64,000 nucleotides of DNA from Brachyhypopomus gauderio (lineage: Eukaryota; Chordata; Actinopteri; Gymnotiformes; Hypopomidae), in NCBI RefSeq assembly GCF_052324685.1, contig NC_135225.1:2802950-2866949 (forward strand). Reading direction: 5' to 3'. A program made the position numbers and the translations under genes. Under the pieces are notes generated by a model. It was not told the origin of the DNA and ran no database searches. It was given only the letters and a program-made list of their open reading frames with translations. Of this stretch, positions 11,669 through 33,750 are shown piece after piece (position 1 is the stretch's first letter; every line of letters begins with the position of its first letter).

Positions 11669-12024
11669 TTAAACCCAATACTGAATGTTGAAGTTCACCA
11701 TTATGCCATTAGTTTTGAATGAAGCCTTCTGCGCAGTGAACCCAACATTATAGACGGCGTTCAGATCCAACCACAGATAAGGCACGTCTCTTAATTTTCA
11801 AATATACCGAATGCAAGTTTAATGCAGTAGTAACAGAAACAAATACTGAAAGAACCTTGAACATGCCAGAAATAAGACATACCTGCTTCTTGTTTAAGTG
11901 TATTTATAACATTGGTTTAGTATTCACTTGTTAACTTTCTTTACTCTGTGTGAGCTGAAGAGATGTGATGAAGTGTGAAATATGAATCAACATCTGTCTG
12001 CTTGCACTGGGAAGACTTGAGGGC

Positions 12025-20934
<8,910 letters not shown>

Positions 20935-21094
20935 ACTGGTTGATATTTGTATTCTGTGTATATTTATATAAACATATTTTAATACTGTTTAATAATAAAC
21001 GCCGTGGTTATACGTTTAGGAACATAGCTAACTCGGTTCAAACTCAGACTCGCATGATCCGCCGCATATTTCCTCACCTTTGAACACGACGCAG

Positions 21095-21106
21095 TGCGCA
21101 TGCGCG
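21095..21106. promoter_or_regulatory. NRF1-type palindromic site upstream of the ttc31-like gene
   Basis: TGCGCATGCGCG fits the NRF1 consensus YGCGCAYGCGCR. It lies about 160 bases upstream of the start codon at 20934, in the divergent intergenic region shared with alms1. Confidence 0.6.
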
Positions 21107-21960
21107 CCACACAGTCACCATTTCGCGAAATCGAAAGCGGACCACATAATGACCAACGATGACCGATTATTGGGTTGTTTCTGATCCAAATCTAAACGTG
21201 CATCATGTTCGTTGATTTAAATATCCGTTTGGCCTATACAGTGTCATGTAAAAAGGTAATGAGACTTGGTATCCAGTGGTGGAAGCGATAAACAGACGTT
21301 TATTGAACAAATGATCCGTCTGTAGAAGTGAAACGTCTGGGGCCTGTTTTACCTTTATTAGTCTTTATTTATTAGAGATGATAAACAGTCATGACATTTC
21401 CCGTTATTATCCCGTAATACTCCACACTCTTATGGACTGCTCGGGAAATATACCACTATTCTATAAATGCTTTATTTAGCATCTCTGCACATCTTCAGCT
21501 CACGGTGTTTTTTGTTGTTTTGCTTTGGGCTGAGGAAGGACATTTTGTAGAGACCTCTCAGTTAAAATAATATATTTAAATCAGCTACTGTTTTCAGTCA
21601 TTGTATTTTTAACAAGCGTTCCTTTTAAAAACTCACACCACACTGTATTCTCCAGTATTAATATATTATTATAATTATTATATGAATTTGAGTTAATTAG
21701 TATTACTATATTAGACTGTCTCAGTATTATGTATTTTGAAGGTGTTGTTATCGTGACTCTTCACACGTTTGAATTTACCGCGCAAAGTCGCGGGGCAAAC
21801 GCGTGTTTATCTGAACCAGACGCCCCAGGTTGGCATTAGTTCCCTTCTCCCTTCAGTGCGTATTACGGGTCCATTTGAAGGGAATCTCATGCGGATCTTT
21901 ATTCTGAAGTCTCCGGTATCACCGAATTTACACCGATCTCCGTGAATCCTGGCGCTGGTG

Positions 21961-22000
21961 TGCGCATGCGCGGAACACGGAACGTTATTCCCATAGAAAC
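21961..22000 (+). promoter_or_regulatory. Candidate alms1 promoter: second NRF1-type site and an RFX X-box-like motif
   Basis: A second TGCGCATGCGCG lies at 21961-21972. At 21984-22000 is GTTATTCCCATAGAAAC. Its right half CCATAGAAAC fits the RFX X-box half CCATRGNAAC and the left half is imperfect. RFX control of ALMS1 through X-boxes has been described in mammals, and ALMS1 is a centrosome/cilium gene, so the motif is plausible. The presumed first exon lies just downstream near 22030-22077. Confidence 0.5.
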
Positions 22001-22020
22001 CAGGAGCAGCTAGTTAGCCA

Positions 22021-22077
22021 GTTAGCCGGCTAGCCCCACAACAATGGCGCTGCCGGTGCGCGGCGGAGACTCGGCGG
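22021..22077 (+). other. Possible non-coding first exon of alms1
   Basis: G/C-rich sequence downstream of the promoter motifs, with ATG at 22044 and a GT at 22078. Spliced to the acceptor at 22640-22641 it would be out of frame with the alms1 coding sequence, so I treat it as 5' UTR with an upstream ATG or as an alternative start. Confidence 0.35.
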
Positions 22078-22644
22078 GTGTTAACGGGGTCGGTGCCGTT
22101 TAATATCGCTCTTCTCTAACAGTTCTCCGTGGTTTCGACGTAGTGTCGAGCACCCGCGCCGCGTTATCTGACCCAGCAACAAGTGTGAGCTAGCGACTGT
22201 AGCCGAGGTGTGCTAGCGGCTAACGGGCTGATGTCGGTGAGGCGGGTTAGAGTCGCTTCATCGTGTTTAACCGGATTATAACGGATCCATAAACTTTTAA
22301 TTAGTCTGATCATTGGATTCAGACTTTTTTTAAAGTAGTTTTCGGCGCTGAAAATGTTTTCTATATAACGTTAGTTAACAGTTATTCTTCCACAGCTAGT
22401 TTAAGTCATGTTTACTCTGAATGTGCAGATCAAACTAGTCACTTAAGCTCTGATTAAGTTAAACTTATGATAACTGGTATAACTTATGATATGGTCTGGT
22501 ACATAACACGGTACGTTTTCGTGTTTATTTACGCGTTTAGAAGTTAACCAAGTAAATCACTTCATGTGGTGCACACGAGTCGTGGACGTGTCAGTGATGT
22601 GAGGGTTATTGTGTTTGAGATGTTGGTGTATTTGGTTGTAGGGG

Positions 22645-25600
22645 ATGGAGTCACAGGAGCAGATACCTGGTCAACAGTCTTCCAGTCACTTTCTGGATCT
22701 AACAGGATACGTGACAACCTTGTCTGAGACTGACTGTCCACACAGTTCTGAAGGACCATCCAGCACACAGGCTGATGGATTTGAATCTTTACAGCTAGGT
22801 AAACACATCTCTAACCTTTATCAACAGCAAAAGTCACATTATTATGAAATGCTTCTAAGGGGTTATTTTTTAAATATTTCCCAAAGTCCTGTTCTTCATC
22901 TTGGCAGAGTTCCAGGACAGCCGTTTATCACCAACACTGAGGCTGTTTCCCCAGGACAAGCCCTTTATTCTTTCTGAGTCCTCTCTCCTTCATCAGACAG
23001 ATTCCGAATTTGTTCCCCTGAGGTATTGTATTCTGTAAAATAATAAATAAATAAAAATATATGTTTTTAGTTTAATATAATGTATACTCTTTGTTTGTTT
23101 TCTATTAAGGGGATCTCCCGATCTGTCCATTGCTTCTGAGAGGTGCCCTCAATCGTCACACCTGCGTGTAGATGGGGGTTGTGGCCTATCAAACACATCC
23201 CATGAACAGGCCTCATTATCCCAGCATCCTCTAGCAGAGACTGCTGTCATGTCGAGGGATGATAATAGCTGCTGCACTCTCTCACAGCACAGCCTGTCAT
23301 CTGAAGGCCCTTACCAGACAGCTCAGGCTCATGAGGAGCGAGAGAAGCATGTGGACGCTGATGTGGACATAGGAGACACTGCCATGTCCACTTTAAGGGG
23401 TGTTTGTGTAGCCAGTAGCAGTGCTGTCTCTCCTGCCTCTGAGGCTGTCCTCGGTCAGACTGGAGCTGTACGAATCCGATCAAATTCCCCCCAGTGTCAG
23501 TCTGAAAATGAAGACCTTGAACAAGTCTGTGTGGAAGACCAGCCGCTCAGACCGTCTGGGAGTCGAGAGCAGCCTCAGGGTGGCTCCTCCCCCCTGTCGT
23601 CTCGGAGGTATACAGTAGGTAGACTTACCGTGTCATCTTCCACTCGCACATCTGTCCTCTCAAACGTCACCGTGCGCTCCCTGAGTGTGCATTCAGATCA
23701 CAGTATTGACCCTACCCACAGAGAGCCCCAGACTTGCAGCCACACTGATGCGTCCGTTTCTACAACGGGCAATAGAAACCAAACTGGGAAGACAGACACT
23801 TCAAATGCGCCGTGCGATACCCCGGCCAATGGAGGTGTTGTGAGTGTAGCGGGGCTTCAGAGAGCACGGTGGAGCCCAAGTAGTCAGACAGCAGCAGATG
23901 GTTCCTTTTTAACTTCTCAGCCCGTGTCTCAATCCACACCTGCAGTGTTACCTGCAAGGTGGGCGGCGGCCTTGACCCCACTGTCTCCCGTGTGTTCCCT
24001 TCAAGACACTATGGCTAGTCCGGCCATGTTGACCCTTAGCTCAAATGGTAGTTCCAGACCAGACCAGATGAAAGTACTGAACCTGAGCACCACAGACCCT
24101 CAAACCATTACTGGAGGTTCCTTTTACCCCTTGCAGGCTCACACAAAGGCACACGTCCTTCCTGTTACAAACGAGGTGCCCCGTGGCCAAGAAGTCCCTT
24201 ACACTGAATTACATGAACCTCCCTCTTCCTGTGAGCACACGCCACCTGATCCTCCCACGTCAGACTCTGGCCCGCCAGCATCCGACAGGGAGATTAAAAA
24301 TCAGACGTCCGTGCACTCTGTAGGCGCAGTCTGTTCCCTTCCCAGCCTCAGCTACCTTCAGAAAATCGATGCTTGGAAGGCTGGTTCCAGCACATCGTTT
24401 TATGATCGTGTGGCCTCACAGGGGTTTGACGACATACTTCTTAAAAAGCAAGTGCAGAACTCTGAGTCTGAAGCGCTGAACTGTACTTTACCACAACAAC
24501 ATCTCAGTGGGGTGATGTGTGCGTCAAACATCAGTACGGAGGCCTCTCAGACGGGTGGGGGCCCAGATAGGCGCAGCCATGTGATGGAGGCAGGAGCAGC
24601 TTCGACATCTCCACCCACCCATTCCCACTCTTCTCTGGGCACAGTCGTCACTTCCGCCCAGCAGGGTGGAGCTCGCCACAACCCACCTTTTCAGACGGGA
24701 CACTCCAGTGACTCCTCTCAAGGTCTGGGCCCGACAGGTGCGGACCCGGCACGGCTCACGGGTGGAGTGGGTGACCTCAGCCTGGCTCAAGGGCCCGTAG
24801 ACGCCACCGTGACACCTTCTCCGTTCCCCAGTCCTGCCAAGATCAGCAACTTGTCCTCAAGCCATAACATGAACAGCACTCTTTCCAGCTCTCAGGGCAG
24901 CTGCCATGGTGAGCAGAATTTTAGGGCATCCGTGGGGGTGGCGTCCTCTGTTGTCAGTCTAGAAGTGGACAACTACGCCCCCTATTGGACCTCCAGACCC
25001 GGCACCCCACCACAGACGTTTGAGCTCAACATCGACGACAGGATCCCTGTAAGTTAAATGCTGAGGTTGCAAAAGGCTTGACCTTTAAATTTTACTTAAA
25101 ACTGTTCAAAATGTATTTTGAGTTGCAGTTTTATGACCGTTAATTATTCTGTAGCTATACCTTCATAACTTGGGGATTGATCAGTCGCCTTCAACCATCC
25201 TGAATCCATTTACACTCCGTGGACCAATTAGAGAACCTGAGTTCTCTCCTACTGATTTGTGTACGATCAAAGGCTCAGTAGGAACACCCACCAAGAGCAC
25301 ACAGCCATCTGAAGGTAACCAATCAACAATCACGTGTCTGCATAACTAATGAGTTGACTTGACTCATATTTATTTCCTAGGAGAATCATCAGTTTAATGA
25401 TTGATTTTGAGGGCTGTGAGCTGCTCTGTCTTGTTAAGCATTATTTTACAATGTAGTTTAGGGATCTGTATGGTTTTTCAGCTCCATACCGATCATTAGT
25501 TGTGAAGGACATCAATAATTAATACTTGGAGCTGATGTTCATTTTCTGTAAATATGATGTATGTAGTCTGAAAATGTACAAGAATTAAGTGTTAAATTAA

Positions 25601-27450
25601 CAATGTTTAATATTTGGACATTAAAGAAGCGCTTTGAGCTTTAAACTGAAGTTTGCAAAAACAGTAATTAAAAAAGTAATCTTTAAATAGATTAAACTAA
25701 ATAACTTGAAAAATCCAGTAAAATAAGAATCAGTTCCAGTCTCCAGCATGTCAGTGAAAATGTAGTAATAGTTAGATATGTTGAATGTATTAGACTGATT
25801 GACTCTTGAACATGTGCTGCATGATTCAGTAGAAATACCTATCCCAAATGGTTGTGCATACTTTTAACAAATGAAAATGATAATGAAATAAAAAATTACA
25901 CTTAATGTCTTAAGATATTCAGTAATCTATGTCTATAAGTGTTTTCTGGTCTGTTGCTGTTCTGTACAGGTGACAGTCCTCAGAAGGAGACTTTTTCTAG
26001 TTCCAGTATGCTCTCTGCAGATTCCATTGCCTCTTTAACACCAAGGCTTGCGGTTCAGAAACCAGACCGACCAGCTAGTCAGGGGAGTGTCAGGATGGAT
26101 CGTTGTCAGGCACACACTCCCCCTCAACATCTTTTCCCAACAGACCCATTATCTGTTTCTCATGAATCTGACACACCCCAGCGGGAAGGCAGTTACGGTC
26201 AGCTAAGCTCGGTGAGTGCGCCCCCTCATGGCGCCTCGTTGGAAGTCAACGATGGCAACTCTTCTCTGGTGGGTTCTAAGACCCTGCAGGAGATCAGACG
26301 TTTACTTGGGAGTGCGGGGAGCCCCGTGTCTGGACACTCTTCTCTGCTTTCGTCCCCTGGATCACACAGTTACTCCGAGAGCAACACCTCCTTCCTGTCA
26401 CTTAGGCAAAACATGCAAACGTATCATGATGACTCATCTTTGTCGCTTGGTGGGAGGGTCTCCTTGGTGCTGGCTCGCTCTTCCTCAGACTCTGCTTTGA
26501 AGGAGAGTTCCTCATCCTCCTATGGACCTCTTCAGCTGTCCAGACGGGCGGATCACGTGACCACAGAGCCTTCGTCTCCCTCTCGGAACACACAGGAAGA
26601 TCTTAAGTCACGTGATCTTCGAGTTGCCCCAAGAAGGGCGGAGCCTGAGGGCTGTAGTGCAGCAGACCCAGACAAGATGGGCCCGTTGACCCTGCCCGTC
26701 ACGCAGGGGAATGCGCCTGCTCAGGACGGTGCAGAGAATGCTGGGATTGGCTCACCTGAGAATAGCCCCACCCACAGCCCAGCAGAGGTGGAGCTTGATG
26801 TTTTGAGTGACGGCAGCAGTGAAAGTTCAATCGCTGTCAGGGTGGCTAAGCTTCTACACAGCGAGTCGCCCGTCTCTATGATTACCAGCCGGCCGAGTAC
26901 CTCTGACCCAGAAGAAAGCCGTGCTAGAGGTAAACAGCTTTTGATGGTTACGGTGAGCAATACACAACCAAGCCATGCAGTGCTGTGAAGTAATAATTAA
27001 TGAAATGAATAATAATTTTCACAATTTCCCTCATTTTAAGAGTGGATCCTCATGAAGGTGTCTGGTCACCAGTGTGAATCCATAGAGCTTAACGCAGAAG
27101 ATAGGAGGAGAATCGACGAGATCAAACAGGAACTGTTGCTTTACGCCAGGCACAACAAGGTACTACGTGATGTTCAGACACAGAAGAAACCAATAACGTG
27201 GTTTTTATTTTTGTTTTATTATTCATCGTTCTGGGAGCAGTGTGTTTCATTTCAAATAAATGGGTAATGAGAAGTTTTGTTTTCTCTGGGATGCTGGCAG
27301 ACTGCTTCGTGGACAGTACTGACAGTCAGAGGTAAACCTACATATCTGATTAATGTGTGTCAGAGTGATGCTGTGTTGAAGAGGTTTCAACAGCACTGTG
27401 TCTACCCCTCTGCTCCCACCGACCTCCCTCCAAATGGAACAACCTGACAT

Positions 27451-27534
<84 letters not shown>

Positions 27535-30500
27535 GTCTCAGTGGAGCTCAGACTCTGAGGGCAGTGCTCAGTCCAGCGTTGACCGTCTCCTCCAACCTGC
27601 TGAAGGTCCTGCAGCAGTGCTCAGCAGGTCGCAACTCTCTGACCAGCCGCGGAGAGCCCACCAGATCCCACGGGGCTCCAACGCTGAACTGCACCCAGCC
27701 TCTCAGGACAGCCTGGAGACCAGGATCCATCAGATCGCCCTCAGGGAGAGCCCGCCTGCTCCCACGCCACTCGCGTCCATCACCATAGCGAGCGTCCGAC
27801 GTACGCCCTCCCCCCAGTCCGAAACCCAACGTCTGCGTCTGCATGACGACCCTGCATGTGCGGTCCCAGAGCAAGAATGCAGCCGTAGCCCCACGCACAC
27901 AGCCGCCAATGAGGGGAGACCGCACAGCCTTGTGGGTAATGGAGGGACAGAGATGGACAGGAAGGGGATAATGGGAGAGGCCAAGAAGGGGAATGGTGAA
28001 GACAAACATCAAGACTTGGCTTGTGAAGATGTCCCCAGCAGGCCAGAGACGCCACCAAGTTTGGAGTCTGGTTCAGGTCCCTCTGATCAAGCTCACGTTT
28101 CACACGTCCACCTCACCCTCTCACCTAAACCTCAGCAGAACATCACCAAAAGACCTCCGTTACACCACACAAGCAGAATGTGCAGACAGGACATCTTGAA
28201 AAGCTCCAGAACCAGTAAAGAAGAGAACACTCCAGTACCCAGTGAGACCAGCTCAAGGAAAGAGAGACAGTCAGGCCAGAACAGCGGAACTGCTGGTGGC
28301 TGTTCCCAGATCAGCTCAAGATACACACAGACCTTCACACCCCTCCAGAGACTTGCTGGGCCAGATACACAGACATTCACACCCCTCCAGAGACTTGCTG
28401 GGCCAGATAGACCTCCGTTTGTGCACACTGCACGTAAGCAGCATAATTTAAGTTTCATCGAGAGTTTGCTGTGGTTATATTCTCTCTATTCCTGTATTTC
28501 TTCTCAGTTGCTCAGGTGAATTGCTACACTTATGCCCTCCCTACCTTTATGTTCCTCCTGTAGCTGTTCCTACCCTGTTACCATATAAACCTCAAGGCAG
28601 TTCGGAGCTGTTCTACATGCCACAGACCAACGTGGATCTCTCTCATTTTCACTCTGATAGCAGCATCGAGAGTTCCCACCCTGGTAAGACAGATAGTCAT
28701 ACCTCATCACCACCTCATACACACCTGAGCGTGCGTGCTAACACAGTGAGAGTTGGTCGTTGGCACTGGTGTTCAGAGCACATAATAATAATAATAGGTT
28801 ACATTTATATAGCGCCTTTTACAAACCCAAGGACGCTTAACATCACGTATATGAGGGGACACACACTGGCAGGGGCAAGAACATGAACATGAATAGTCTT
28901 GAATGTAAGAATCAGAATTTTGTAGCTGATTCTGTTGATTGTTAGAGACCGGTGGACGTATCTGGGTCGGCGTGCAATACTGACAGAACGATACAGCTCA
29001 AATGTCTCGAGTCCAAGACACGAACACACAAACTCTTCAGTTCAGCAGTAGAGTACGTGAGCATATACGGAAGCTGATAGAACCACAGTGCAACGGCAGA
29101 TATCCTGATCCAGGACCAGAAAAGGTCCATCAGAAGATCAGATCGTAAAATAAATGAGTCCAGGCAAGCTCTAAACACTAGAACCCAGTCAGTACAGGGC
29201 AGTATGTAAACTACCCAGTACAAACAATTTACTGAACAACAGCTTGGCGAGAAGTGGAGGCTAACTCACCACGGCTGAAGTTCACTGGATACGGGAGAGA
29301 GGGAGTGAGGAAGATAAAATCCAATAATGCAGGAAAAAATGAACAGAAAATAGTAGAAAAACAATAAAAGGCAGAGAGGAGGCAGCGCCAGGTGTGCACT
29401 ATGTACCCTCAACCGGAAGAGAACAGGGAAGACATAGTAAGACTCTATGGTGTAACATGTTGTGAAGTGAAAAATGTGATGTTTGGCCTGTGTGCTAATT
29501 TACCGCAGTGCTCTTGTGCTGTGTGTTTTCCATGTACAAACCATATAAATGTGCTATTGGTATACTACACAGTAGTGCAGAGTGGTACAGCTCAGTGTTT
29601 ACAGCTAATGCTCAGTTTGATGGGGTAGTATTCTAGGCATCGGAGAGCACTGTGGTGGGAAATGGTACACAGATCCTTCAGTTCAGCTTGATCTTTTTGT
29701 TCCTTCGTTTCATTCTCACTCCTGCTCTTTGACCCCCCCCCCCCTCCCCTCGTGCTCCTGCATTATTCATGGGCGCCTTTGTCTGAGGGAGAGGCGAAGC
29801 ATGGCTCCATTACAGGCCGAGCTTCACGAGGACGCGCCGTCACCGGCCGGTGCCGTTTGGGGCTCTGCTTTTCTGTTGGGTGCTCCGTTCTCCTCACTGT
29901 CGTTTCTCCGTAGGGTCTGATGACGCGTTGCCTCCCCACTTCTCCACGGAGGTGCTGGGCTCCAGAGAGATGGAGGACAGGAACATCACGCCGAGGCACA
30001 AGGAAGGTATTTACAGCAGGAAAGCCAACATGAGGAGAGGTGAGAGCTGATCTGTCTGTGGAGACAGACGTTTGAGGTGAAGTGCATTTTTAGGACGTTA
30101 TTCCTCAGCTCAAACCTTTTCCCTCTCTTGGTCAGATTGGACTCTTCCTGGACGAGACCTCTGTGGCTCTAAGACTACAGCTTCTAACCAAAGCAACGGT
30201 ACTGGCTCTCTCCATCAGCACACCCTTCCCGTTACTGCTGCAGGCTTGGACACGAATCAAGGGGCCGTATATGGTGTAGAGGAAAAAGAGGAGGAAGTGT
30301 TTGTGCCCCTGCACATGGAGGCTGACTACAGCACAGATGACTTCCACCATGGCCACACGGAGCAGACGCATGACTTGACACCAGGTGGGCTCCCTGAGCC
30401 AATCAGAGAGGAGGAGCAGGGCGCGAAGCCTCGGAGCCACGCGGTGGAGATTGGCAGCTCCCTGGACCAGTTGTGGCATCGTTTCAGTGAGAGGTGGAGC

Positions 30501-33500
30501 CTGCAGGAGGATCAGCCTGCCAATAAGGGAGACGTGTCCCTACTGGAGAGGCTGGAGCGCCTGTCCCGCCTCCTGCATAGCTCCTCCTCATTGGCCACGC
30601 CTGCCAAAGAGGAGGAGAGAAGCAAGAGCAGGAGGCGGGGCCACGAGCCGAGGCAGATGAAAGGAAAAGAGGAAACCAGGAGAGGAGAGGAGGAGGAGAG
30701 GAATGGAGGGAGAGCGATTCCAATAACATCTCAAGGGGATGAGACATCAAGGACCAATCACGCTTTAGAAGAGGACAGGCAGGGGAGTGGTCATCAGTGT
30801 CCAGCCGAGAGAGACGAGTCCACCAGCGTCTCTGCGGAGACGACTGGCAGCCAGTCCACCATCGACGTACGGCGCCTGCTCGGAGCTTTCAGACCGCGCC
30901 GGGTTGGTAGTGGGCCAGCAGAGGTCACTAGAGGTCAGACTACAAAGACCAGCAGCAGTCTGCTCAGACTCTACAACACCATCAACAAACAGAAAAGAGA
31001 GCTGAGCTCTGGCGTCTCTGAACAAACCCTCTCTCCTGACACACAGATCATCAGCACAGATGACTCCACGGTAACGCAGTCTACTAATGTCCGTGTTGGG
31101 TCGGAAGAATTGTTGAAAGTCGAAAGGTTGAGATAAATATAGCTATATATGTTATAAAATGTTGGAAATTGTGACTTGTACATCCTTTGTGGTATTAGTT
31201 CATTTTGAAGTCTGTTAGGAATATAGTGTTTTTGTGGAAGGATTTAAATTTTGTATGTTACCTCCAGATATGATGGCTATTTATCTCATTTCTGGTTTTT
31301 GTGTGTGTGCGTGTGTGTGTGTGTTTGCTTTTCATTTCTCTCAGGCCTCCTCTGGTTCTCTATCCTCCTCAAACATGCATACATTCCCCTTTCAAAGAGC
31401 TACCATGCGGACCAAGAGGTCAAAGGTCAAACAGGTCAGCAGAGGCATACAAGCAGGTCAGTTGTCCAGGAATATTCCAGTGTTTTTCAGCAGTTTGGTG
31501 ACATGAGGGGTCAGACGGGGATCAGATGCAAGTTTGTAGCTACACTGTGTTTGAGATAAATGGCAATAGGCCGGCAGTAAAACAACAGTAACATTCTCCT
31601 CTGGGCGAGTAATGGAAACCTGTCGCCCCCTGCAGGAGAGGGCTGTGTTTGCATGTTCTGCCAAACCAGGGAACCAGCTCTTTGGTTTGCTGGCCAATAC
31701 ACACATTGTCTTTATAAAGCCAGCAGTTGATGCATTATTTACAATAGAAAGATTGTGGTATTAAGCGGCTGCATGGTTTTGTTTTTCAGGAGATCTGGAG
31801 ATTGTGGTGAACGGCACTCGCAGACACACGCGTGATGTGGGCACCACCTTCCCCTCGCCAGGCTGTGGCAGAGGGACCAGGGCTCCTCCTCTAGCCTACG
31901 CACCGCAGCAGAGCAGTTACCCAACACCCAGAGGGGCCGTGCTGGGCAGGGGGGGTCTCCACAAGAGCAACCAGACCAGCTACCCAGATGGTTAGCTTGT
32001 GCGGCGTGTGGGGGGGGGGGGGTTGTGGGGGTCAGGTGTGGGATTCCTGCATCATGGTGCCCACTCCTGGTACCCACTCATGCTCACACACTCTTGTTTT
32101 TCCTCCGTGGTTCTGTGTTTGTCAGGGGTGTCGTGGTTTGTATCTGCTGACGAGCTGAAGCGGACAGCGCGGAAGGAGAACGACCCCCACGCCGAGGCGG
32201 TGTTGCCCCCGGGCCCTGCCTGGTTCCAGCCCTACAGCAGGACCCGCCCCTGGAGAGAGGCGCAGAGGGAACCGCTCAGAGAGCGTCACATCCAGGGGGA
32301 GCAAGAGACGACCCCTGACCCTGAAGCCCCAGCAGAGACCACCAGCAGCAGCAAGACCTCCGCCCTCATCCCCCTCTCGCTGCGGGTGGGTGCATGTTTG
32401 CTTGTGTGTGGATATGTACATTGACTTGTGGGGTTAGGGCTAGGGTTTCTTTTTTTTCTTTCTCCTCTCTTCTGATTGTAGATTTGTATTTTGTTTCAGG
32501 CTCTTTAGGCGCAGTATTTAAATTGTGGTCTTTGTATTTTGCAAGTGTGTTAAAGGCCTTTGTGTGCAGGAGGCTCTGGAGTTGCGTCGGCCGGAGTTTG
32601 TGTCCCGTTCCCGAGAGCGTATGAAGAGGTTGTGCCTGGTGGTGGAGGAGAGGAAGATGCAGGCCGTCTTCAACCGCGAGAGAGACGAGCTCTTCAGCCA
32701 CCCTGCTCCCGCTCAGCTGCCCTCAGCAGGTGGGTGTAGACACTTTACTTCCACAGAGGGGATCTCGGACAACACGTAGACATTGGTCGCGTGTTGACGC
32801 CGTAGTCGCTCTTCCGCATGGGCTGTGTGAGTTGTGACTCTCCTGAGATGATCACTTCCTCCATCCTCAGCTCCTGCTCCTCTGCCCAGTAAACGAGTCA
32901 TTCCAGTGAGGGAGATGGTGCGCAGGTCCAAGCGGTAAGTTCTGACTTCTCCATCAGCTCTCCGCATCGTTGTGGGCCTGAGCCTGTATTTGTTGTAGTT
33001 TGCCTTCTGTGTATGCTCAGTGGGGTAGAAGAGAAGGCACACAATCAGAGAAAAGACGTGAGGTAGGTGCATGTGTCTGCCTGCCTGTCTGTCTGTCTGT
33101 GTCTGTGTGTGTGCCTTCTGAGGAAAACGTATGCTTTCTGTTAGGTCAGGTGTAGTTAACTGTGTATGTGTGTGCAACGAAAGAAGAGAGGATATGAAGG
33201 GGTGTGTGTGTGTGACCCATCAGGGTTTATTCCCAACTCCCTGAAGTTAAGAAGAGGAGAGAGGATGAGAGGAGGAAGGCTGAATACAGCACGTACCGCC
33301 TCAACGCACAACTCTTCAACAAGGTGCTCTTCTCTAATCTTTAGCCTTGATGGCTTATGTTGGAGGAGGACTAGCAAAGTAACTGCCTGTTTCCTGTGAA
33401 TGACAATAAAAATCTTGAATGTTATTCTTTTACTTGACATGCACAGTAGTTAAACACTTCAGATGTTTTGTGACGTTCTTGTTAAAGCTCATGTGTTGGT

Positions 33501-33561
33501 ATGTTTTCTCCTACAGAAAGTTACCAACCGTGTGCTAGGAAGAAGGACCCCTTGGCAGTAA
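22645..33561 (+). CDS. alms1: ALMS1 centrosome and basal body protein, 17 coding exons
   Basis: ALMS1 acts at centrosomes and ciliary basal bodies. Coding exons: 22645-22798, 22908-23022, 23110-25048, 25155-25314, 25970-26929, 27041-27159, 27542-28433, 28564-28683, 29914-30039, 30136-31070, 31345-31456, 31790-31990, 32126-32385, 32570-32729, 32871-32934, 33224-33323, 33517-33561. Phases are consistent, giving about 2150 residues. Diagnostic pieces are LHNLGIDQSPSTIL with RGPIREPEFSPTDLCTIK, LLPYKPQGSSELFYMPQ, RHKEGIYSRK, LLERLERLSRLLHSS, DVRRLLGAFRPRRV, SRGIQAG with GDLEIVVNGTRRHTRDVGTT, VSWFVSADELKR, and the C-terminal ALMS motif (ELRRPEFVSRSRERMKRL, then QLFNKKVTNRVLGRRTPWQ). The protein is about half the human length (about 4170) because the long human tandem-repeat region has no counterpart. 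Start: the Met at 22645 follows an acceptor at 22640-22641. An ATG in an upstream exon (22044) does not join in frame. Two adjacent 14-residue copies (TQTFTPLQRLAGPD) occur at 28332-28415. Confidence 0.93.
25315..25969 (+). other. alms1 intron without other features
   Basis: AT-rich intron sequence. I see no repeat or exon in it. Confidence 0.6.
27457..27532. repeat. (CT)n microsatellite serving as polypyrimidine tract of alms1 exon 7
   Basis: About 76 bases of uninterrupted CT, followed by CATGTCTCAG and exon 7 at 27542. The repeat therefore occupies the position of the polypyrimidine tract. Confidence 0.9.
28332..28415 (+). repeat. Two tandem 42-bp coding units in alms1
   Basis: Two nearly identical 42-bp units encode TQTFTPLQRLAGPD twice in a row, in frame, at the end of exon 7. 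Confidence 0.85.
28684..29913 (+). other. alms1 intron 8 with a fish interspersed repeat start
   Basis: About 1.2 kb. At 28785-28850 an ATAATA run followed by GTTACATTTATATAGCGCCT resembles the end of a very common fish interspersed repeat. A poly-C run is at 29731-29743. The rest is unremarkable. Confidence 0.45.
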
Positions 33562-33744
33562 CCTCGGACTACAGCAGCTCCTGTATGAAATGGCAGAGTT
33601 GCTTTTCACCTCTACAGCCTTATCATGATCACATTAATTCATTAGATCAGTGTGTCACTGTCACCACAGGTGGTATGATGGAATGTGTAAGGACAAGATT
33701 AATTTATAATACAGTCTTTATTCTCTTAATGTTTTACAGTTTTT

Positions 33745-33750
33745 AATAAA
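33745..33750 (+). other. Polyadenylation signal of alms1
   Basis: AATAAA 184 bases past the stop codon, followed by an AT-rich downstream region. Confidence 0.6.

Noticed and set aside
22044-22077. ATG-containing first exon as the alms1 start
   Set aside because: Its donor phase does not join in frame to the exon starting at 22642, so the Met at 22645 was kept.
28242-28458. Minus- and plus-strand frames inside alms1 exon 7
   Set aside because: Shadows of the alms1 reading frame, with the repeated LWRGV-type pattern coming from the 42-bp duplication.
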